Shown: piece by piece, positions 1 to 7,102 of the stretch
Numbering within the stretch: the first letter of the stretch is position 1
Layout of the letters: each line of letters starts with the position of its first letter
Origin: Acidimicrobiaceae bacterium TMED189
GTDB lineage: Bacteria > Actinomycetota > Acidimicrobiia > Actinomarinales > Actinomarinaceae
Length of the DNA: 7,102 bases
Reading direction: 5' to 3'
NCBI GenBank assembly: GCA_002169845.1
Contig: NHIM01000032.1
Coordinates: forward strand, 8,224 to 15,325
The notes under the pieces: model-generated
Told to the model about the DNA's origin: nothing
Databases searched by the model: none
What the model saw: only the letters and a program-made list of their open reading frames with translations
Translations under genes and position numbers: made by a program

Positions 1-253
1 TCAGGTTTTTATCTAGGTGCATTCCTCATGTCTTTTGCTGCAAATATATCCTTAAATTTTTACTATTTCTCTGCTTTATTCGGTTATGTGGCGAGATTAA
101 TCTATATATTTGGGTTTCTCATATTATTTAGGAGCCTATATCCTATTGATGAAATGGCAATGTCGCTGACAGTGCCTATTGTTTTTTTAAGTATGTTATT
201 TTTAGAAATGGCTATGGTTATAAAGAGAAAAGACACAGATTTAGATTGGGCAA

Positions 254-270
<17 letters not shown>
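1..270 (+). CDS. AtpI-like small membrane protein, C-terminal part (5' end outside window)
   Basis: The reading frame is open from base 1 to the TGA at 268-270, so the true start probably lies upstream. An ATG at 28 exists, but the nine codons before it (SGFYLGAFL) carry a GxxxG pattern that looks like part of a first membrane helix, so I treat the gene as truncated by the window edge. The visible 89 residues are very hydrophobic, with two further helices (about residues 11-34 and 45-64 counted from the internal ATG) and a charged tail starting KRKDTD. AtpI proteins are small membrane proteins usually encoded first in atp operons and thought to help c-ring assembly or stability. Position, size and helix pattern support this call; sequence similarity is weak, as is normal for the family. 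It overlaps atpB by 17 bases, which suggests translational coupling. An unrelated small membrane protein cannot be excluded. Confidence 0.6.
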
Positions 271-1281
<1,011 letters not shown>

Positions 1282-1290
1282 GATTTACAA

Positions 1291-1836
1291 ATGACTTTAA
1301 ATTTAAACGTATTTTATGCAGAAGCTGAAGAGGCAGGTTCAGGGGTAGATTTACTTCTTCCTGCTACATCAGAGTTGGTTGCAGGTATTGCTGCCTTTGC
1401 AATTGTCTTTTTCTTTGTTTGGAAATGGGCATTACCAGCTTTGAATACAACTCTTGAAGAAAGAGCTGCATCTATTGAAGGACAAATAGAAGCTGCAGAA
1501 GCAACTAAAGCTGATGCAGAAGCAACTAAAGCTGAATATGCAAAATTAGTTTCAGATGCTAACTCTGAAGTTCAAAAAATAATTGATGAGGGTAAAGCTG
1601 CTGCAGAAAAAGTAAAAGAAGAAATTATCGATCAAGCTAGACAGGATGCTGAAGCAATTGTTGAAAAAGCTAAGTCTGACTCTGAAGCTGAAAAGGAGAG
1701 ATTATCATCAGAGATAAGTTCCCAAGTAGCAGATTTGTCATTAGCAATCTCACAAAAAGTTGCTGCATCAATGTCAGAAAAAGATCAACAAAATTTAATT
1801 GATAAATTCATTAAAGACATGGAGACCTCAAGCTAA
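1291..1836 (+). CDS. atpF: ATP synthase Fo subunit b (peripheral stalk)
   Basis: Subunit b anchors the stator: one membrane helix followed by a long alpha-helical coiled coil that reaches the top of F1 and binds delta. The 181-residue product shows a short N-terminal segment with acidic residues, a membrane helix at about 28-50 preceded by LLLPATSELVAG, and then a long charged Ala/Glu/Lys-rich helix from about 54 to 165 with few helix breakers. Only one b gene is present in the window, so a b homodimer is expected. An AGGA at 1280-1283 overlapping the atpE stop is a plausible ribosome site, seven bases from the ATG. Residues 69-82 are a repeated heptad (AEATKAD, AEATKAE) encoded by a perfect 21-base tandem duplication. 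The stop codon is followed at once by the atpH ATG in the same frame. Confidence 0.95.
   Translation: MTLNLNVFYAEAEEAGSGVDLLLPATSELVAGIAAFAIVFFFVWKWALPALNTTLEERAASIEGQIEAAEATKADAEATKAEYAKLVSDANSEVQKIIDEGKAAAEKVKEEIIDQARQDAEAIVEKAKSDSEAEKERLSSEISSQVADLSLAISQKVAASMSEKDQQNLIDKFIKDMETSS
1494..1535 (+). repeat. Perfect 21-base tandem duplication inside atpF
   Basis: Bases 1494-1514 and 1515-1535 are identical, giving two adjacent copies of a 21-base unit starting TGCAGAAGC. The unit is seven codons and keeps the frame, so it duplicates one heptad (AEATKA plus D or E) in the coiled coil of subunit b. Identity stops at both ends: bases 1493 and 1514 differ, as do 1515 and 1536. Perfect identity, including third codon positions, suggests either a recent slippage event or chance reuse of favoured codons in a low-complexity Ala/Glu/Lys helix. 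Confidence 0.9.
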
Positions 1837-2364
1837 ATGGGAACAGAATCTTTTTCTAAAGGGTTAGTTGAAATTATTTCTTCATCTAATGAAAGTGCAA
1901 AAATTGAAGGGGAATTCCTCCAAGTACTTCAAGCACTTAACACTAACAGTGAGGCATTAGATGTATTTAGAAATTTTGGTATCCCTGCTGATAAAAAAAT
2001 TGAAGCAATAAGTAATATCTTTTCAAAAAGAGTTACTTCAATGACTCTTGATTTAGTTACACTTACTATTTCTCAAGGCTATGCAGACAACTTATCAGAC
2101 ATAGAACAGCAAGTATCTAACTATATTGCTGAAAAGAGAGGTGCTGCATTAGCAAAGGTTGTTTCCGCTGTTGAATTAAATGAATCAACGCAAAAAAATC
2201 TTAAGGCTGCACTCAAAAATAAATTAGGAAGAGATGTTGAACTTAGTCTTAAAGTTGATTCCTCTGTAATAGGTGGAATTAAAGTAAGTATCGGTGAAAG
2301 AACTTTTGATGGTTTGCTCTCATCAAAGTTTTCAGATATCCAAACAGTATTAGAAGGAAGGTAA
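1837..2364 (+). CDS. atpH: ATP synthase F1 subunit delta (OSCP-type)
   Basis: Delta sits on top of the alpha3beta3 head and joins it to the b stalk. The 175-residue product matches the family in length. The N-terminal part is an all-helical domain beginning [10 protein letters not shown], where relatives have a YAxAL-like segment. The C-terminal part carries the family signature in [20 protein letters not shown] (about residues 140-159), preceded by the [14 protein letters not shown] strand region. The ATG directly follows the atpF TAA with no spacer and lies in the same frame. The nearest GGAG (1821-1824) is 12 bases away, so re-initiation after atpF termination is likely. This is a free-standing delta, unlike the fused b-delta protein of mycobacteria. 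Confidence 0.93.
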   Translation: MGTESFSKGLVEIISSSNESAKIEGEFLQVLQALNTNSEALDVFRNFGIPADKKIEAISNIFSKRVTSMTLDLVTLTISQGYADNLSDIEQQVSNYIAEKRGAALAKVVSAVELNESTQKNLKAALKNKLGRDVELSLKVDSSVIGGIKVSIGERTFDGLLSSKFSDIQTVLEGR

Positions 2365-2365
2365 T

Positions 2366-3886
2366 GTGAGCGATTTAAATATAGATCCAAAACAAATTTC
2401 AGATTCCCTAAAAGAGACTCTAGGGAACTGGTCAGAGGAAGTAAAAGACGACTTAGTCGGTTATGTTGCTTCTATTGCTGACGGTGTAGCAAGAGTTAAA
2501 GGATTAGAAAACGCCATGTCTTCTGAACTTCTCGAATTCCCTGGTGGACTTTTAGGTGTTGCTCTTAACTTAGATGAGGACTCTATAGGTGTTGTGTTAA
2601 TGGGTGACTCAGATCATATTCAAGAAGGTATGCCAGTAAAGCAAACTGGTGACGTTCTATCAATTGGAGTAGGAGATGGTTTTCTCGGAAGAGTAATTGA
2701 TACTCTGGGTAATCCAATAGACGGTAAGGGTCCTATCGAATTTACCGAAAGAAGATTGATGGAAATTCAAGCACCAACTGTTGTTCAAAGACAACCAGTT
2801 GGAGAGCCACTTCAAACAGGTATTAAAGCTATTGACTCTATGATTCCAATTGGAAGAGGCCAAAGAGAGTTAATTATTGGAGATAGAGGTATTGGAAAAA
2901 CTGCAGTAGCAATTGATACAATTATCAATCAAAAAGATACAGATGTTAAATGTATCTATGTAGCTATTGGTCAAAAGTCTTCAACTGTTGCAGAAGTTGT
3001 TGCTCGTCTTGAGAGTGAAGGAGTTTTAGATAAAACAGTAATTGTTAACGCACCTGCATCTGCCGCTGCCGCACTTCAAATGTACGCACCTTATGCTGGT
3101 TCTGCTATTGGACAGCACTGGATGTATAACGGAGAGCATGCATTAATAATTTTTGATGATTTGTCTAAACAAGCCATTGCTTATCGACAAATTTCGTTGT
3201 TATTAAGAAGACCTCCAGGTAGAGAGGCCTATCCAGGTGATGTTTTCTATCTACACTCCCGCTTGTTAGAACGTTGTGCTAAAGTTTCGGAAGATCTTGG
3301 CGGAGGCTCAATGACTGGTCTACCAATTATTGAAACTAAGGCTGGTGACGTTTCTGCTTTCATACCAACTAATGTTATTTCAATTACTGACGGTCAGATA
3401 TATCTCGAGAGTGAATTATTCTACTCAGGTGTTAGACCGGCGGTAAACCCAGGTACTTCTGTTTCACGTGTTGGTGGTGCAGCACAAACTAAAGCTATGA
3501 AGAAAGTATCTGGACCGTTAAGAATTAACCTTGCACAGTTTAGGGAACTTGAAGCATTCGCTGAATTTGGTTCTGATCTTGATGCAGCATCACAGTCTCA
3601 GTTAGATAGAGGTATTCGTGTTGTGGAAATGCTTAAACAGCCACAATATGAACCAGTAGCTACTGAAGACCAAGTTATTGCACTTTTTGCTGTTACAGAA
3701 GGTTATTTTGATAAAGTACCTGTCGATGGTATTTATGAGGCAGAAAAGAACTTACTTGAATTTGTAAAAACAAGATACTCTGACATGGTTAACACCATAA
3801 AAGATACTGGAGAGCTCCCAGGAGATGAGTTAAAAGAGGCAGTTACTGCTTTTGTGGCAACTTTAGAAACTACAACAGAGGAATAG
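2366..3886 (+). CDS. atpA: ATP synthase F1 subunit alpha
   Basis: Alpha forms the non-catalytic nucleotide sites and supplies the arginine finger to the catalytic sites. The 506-residue product has the beta-barrel domain (about 25-95), the nucleotide-binding domain with a P-loop at 172-179 (GDRGIGKT), a Walker B segment LIIFDD ending at Asp264-Asp265, and the alpha/beta signature [10 protein letters not shown] at 358-367 followed by the arginine finger Arg368. The P-loop departs from the usual GDRQTGKT at two positions. The length is close to E. coli alpha, and the C-terminal extension of mycobacterial alpha is absent. The start is GTG at 2366, one base after the atpH stop. AAGGA at 2354-2358, seven bases upstream, supports it; the ATG at 2364 is out of frame and meets TGA at once. 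Confidence 0.98.
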   Translation: MSDLNIDPKQISDSLKETLGNWSEEVKDDLVGYVASIADGVARVKGLENAMSSELLEFPGGLLGVALNLDEDSIGVVLMGDSDHIQEGMPVKQTGDVLSIGVGDGFLGRVIDTLGNPIDGKGPIEFTERRLMEIQAPTVVQRQPVGEPLQTGIKAIDSMIPIGRGQRELIIGDRGIGKTAVAIDTIINQKDTDVKCIYVAIGQKSSTVAEVVARLESEGVLDKTVIVNAPASAAAALQMYAPYAGSAIGQHWMYNGEHALIIFDDLSKQAIAYRQISLLLRRPPGREAYPGDVFYLHSRLLERCAKVSEDLGGGSMTGLPIIETKAGDVSAFIPTNVISITDGQIYLESELFYSGVRPAVNPGTSVSRVGGAAQTKAMKKVSGPLRINLAQFRELEAFAEFGSDLDAASQSQLDRGIRVVEMLKQPQYEPVATEDQVIALFAVTEGYFDKVPVDGIYEAEKNLLEFVKTRYSDMVNTIKDTGELPGDELKEAVTAFVATLETTTEE

Positions 3887-3888
3887 AA

Positions 3889-6182
<2,294 letters not shown>

Positions 6183-6184
6183 CC

Positions 6185-6502
6185 ATGATTGTAAATGTAG
6201 TTAGTCCAGAGGAAGAATACTTTAGTGGCGAGTCAACAATGGTCGTCACCAGGACGCCAAATGGTGAAATCGGAATCTATAGTGGCCACGAAGCTACTGT
6301 AGCAACAATTTTGCCTGGTGGATTAACAATTGAACACTCTGGAGGTAAGGACAGCTATGCAGTATCTGGAGGCCTCCTTCAAATTACACCAGAAAAAGTA
6401 ACTGTACTTGGTGAAATCATTGAAAAGATTGATGGAGACCACGAGGCAGCAATTTTACGTGGCAAAGAATTAGTAGAAGACTTAACAGAACAAGATAGTT
6501 AA
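6185..6502 (+). CDS. atpC: ATP synthase F1 subunit epsilon, short C-terminal domain
   Basis: Epsilon binds gamma and the c-ring and in many bacteria can inhibit ATP hydrolysis through its C-terminal helices. The 105-residue product has the N-terminal beta-sandwich (about 1-82), recognised from VSPEEEYFSGE, PNGEIGIYSGHEATVATILPGG and the strand region around YAVSGGLLQI. After this only about 20 residues remain, enough for one short helix (about 86-101) rather than the usual two-helix hairpin; E. coli epsilon is about 138 residues. The ATG lies two bases after the atpD stop. The only purine-rich site is GAGG at 6168-6171, 13 bases away, so coupling to atpD translation is likely. The reduced C-terminus suggests weak or absent epsilon inhibition, which is inference. 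Confidence 0.93.
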   Translation: MIVNVVSPEEEYFSGESTMVVTRTPNGEIGIYSGHEATVATILPGGLTIEHSGGKDSYAVSGGLLQITPEKVTVLGEIIEKIDGDHEAAILRGKELVEDLTEQDS

Positions 6503-6504
6503 TA

Positions 6505-7102
6505 ATGAAAAGCATACTCGCTTTTCATGCACACCCAGACGATGAATCAGTATCAACAGGTGTCACTTTAGCAAAATATGCAGCTGAAGGGCATAGAGTA
6601 GTTGTAGCTACCGCAACCGATGGCTCTGCCGGAGAAATTCATAACTACGATAATCCAGAAGAACTCTTTCCAAAACTCGCTGAAATGAGAAGAAAAGAAC
6701 TAGAAGCAAGCCTTGAAGCACTTGGTGTTAAAGAATATGAATGGATGGGCTTTAAAGATTCTGGCATGATGGGCACTAGTGAAAATGAAGATCCAGAATG
6801 TTTCTGGAGGCAGAATTATTTTGATCCTGTTGGAAAACTAGTCGACATAATCAGAAAATATAAACCTGATGCTTTAATAACATACGATCCTTTTGGTGGT
6901 TACGGTCATCCAGATCACATTCAGACACACAGAATAGGAACTGCAGCTTATTTTGCAGCTAGTGACTTAGACAAGTTCCCACTTAAAGAAAATCAAGAAG
7001 TATGGATTCCAGAGCGTCTGTATTACAGTGCTTGGTCTAAGACAAGAATGCAATCAAGAAGACAACAGATGTTTGATGCTGGAATTATTTCAGAAGAAGA
7101 AT
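6505..7102 (+). CDS. PIG-L/LmbE-family zinc deacetylase, MshB/Mca-like (3' end outside window)
   Basis: The frame opens with ATG two bases after the atpC stop and is still open at the window end, giving 199 visible residues. PIG-L enzymes are zinc-dependent N-deacetylases or amidases; in Actinobacteria the best known are MshB (mycothiol biosynthesis) and Mca (mycothiol S-conjugate amidase). The first metal motif AHPDDE is at 9-14 (His10 and Asp13 as zinc ligands, Asp12 as catalytic base), and the second, GHPDH, is at 134-138 with His138 as third ligand. YDPFGGYGHPDH resembles MshB, while MGFKDSG (81-87) and the region near RLYYSAW (171-177) recall Mca, so I do not choose between them. No ribosome site is clear, so translation is probably coupled to atpC. 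A different PIG-L substrate is possible. Confidence 0.88.
   Translation, partial: MKSILAFHAHPDDESVSTGVTLAKYAAEGHRVVVATATDGSAGEIHNYDNPEELFPKLAEMRRKELEASLEALGVKEYEWMGFKDSGMMGTSENEDPECFWRQNYFDPVGKLVDIIRKYKPDALITYDPFGGYGHPDHIQTHRIGTAAYFAASDLDKFPLKENQEVWIPERLYYSAWSKTRMQSRRQQMFDAGIISEEE

Noticed and set aside
2121..2390. Open frame of 89 codons on the minus strand, opposite the end of atpH
   Set aside because: It lies antisense to the conserved delta C-terminal domain, resembles no family and has no independent support. Open antisense frames are common in AT-rich coding DNA.
2660..2863. Minus-strand open frame of 67 codons inside atpA
   Set aside because: It is antisense to the conserved alpha nucleotide-binding region, with no ribosome site or recognisable motif.
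6483..6530. Possible terminator between atpC and the deacetylase gene
   Set aside because: Only two bases separate the genes, and I see no GC-rich stem followed by a T run.

Overview
This window is an almost complete F1Fo ATP synthase operon on the + strand, in the order atpI(partial)-atpB-atpE-atpF-atpH-atpA-atpG-atpD-atpC. It is followed without a gap by the first 199 codons of a PIG-L/LmbE-family zinc deacetylase resembling the mycothiol enzymes MshB and Mca. Both outermost genes run off the window. No RNA gene, mobile element, CRISPR array or convincing terminator is visible.

The organism looks like a streamlined, AT-rich actinobacterium. The DNA is visibly AT-rich. The longest intercistronic gap is 17 bases, and most are 0 to 11. 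The alpha and b subunits read as actinobacterial by recall of family sequences, for example the alpha stretch around ELLEFPGG and the b segment LLLPATSELVAG. A mycothiol-type deacetylase downstream also suits Actinobacteria. A low-GC marine lineage such as Candidatus Actinomarina would fit, but that is inference without a search.

Layout: 1-270 is the C-terminal end of a small AtpI-like membrane protein overlapping atpB by 17 bases. 254-1836 encodes Fo (a, c, b) and 1837-6502 encodes delta and F1 (alpha, gamma, beta, epsilon). Subunits a and c form the ion path and rotor ring, b plus delta form the stator, alpha3beta3 is the catalytic head, and gamma and epsilon form the central stalk. The catalytic and coupling residues checked are present: Arg188 in a, Glu54 in c, and Lys163, Glu189, Asp251 and the DELSEED loop in beta, plus the arginine finger Arg368 in alpha. 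The c subunit lacks the Na+-type ligands, so a proton-driven enzyme is inferred.

This is essentially a housekeeping region and I do not see a new biological system. The points worth a second look are local: a perfect 21-base tandem duplication in atpF, an unusual P-loop in alpha, four consecutive stop codons next to a full Shine-Dalgarno before atpE, atpF and atpH joined in frame across one stop codon, a short epsilon, and the deacetylase gene attached to the operon.
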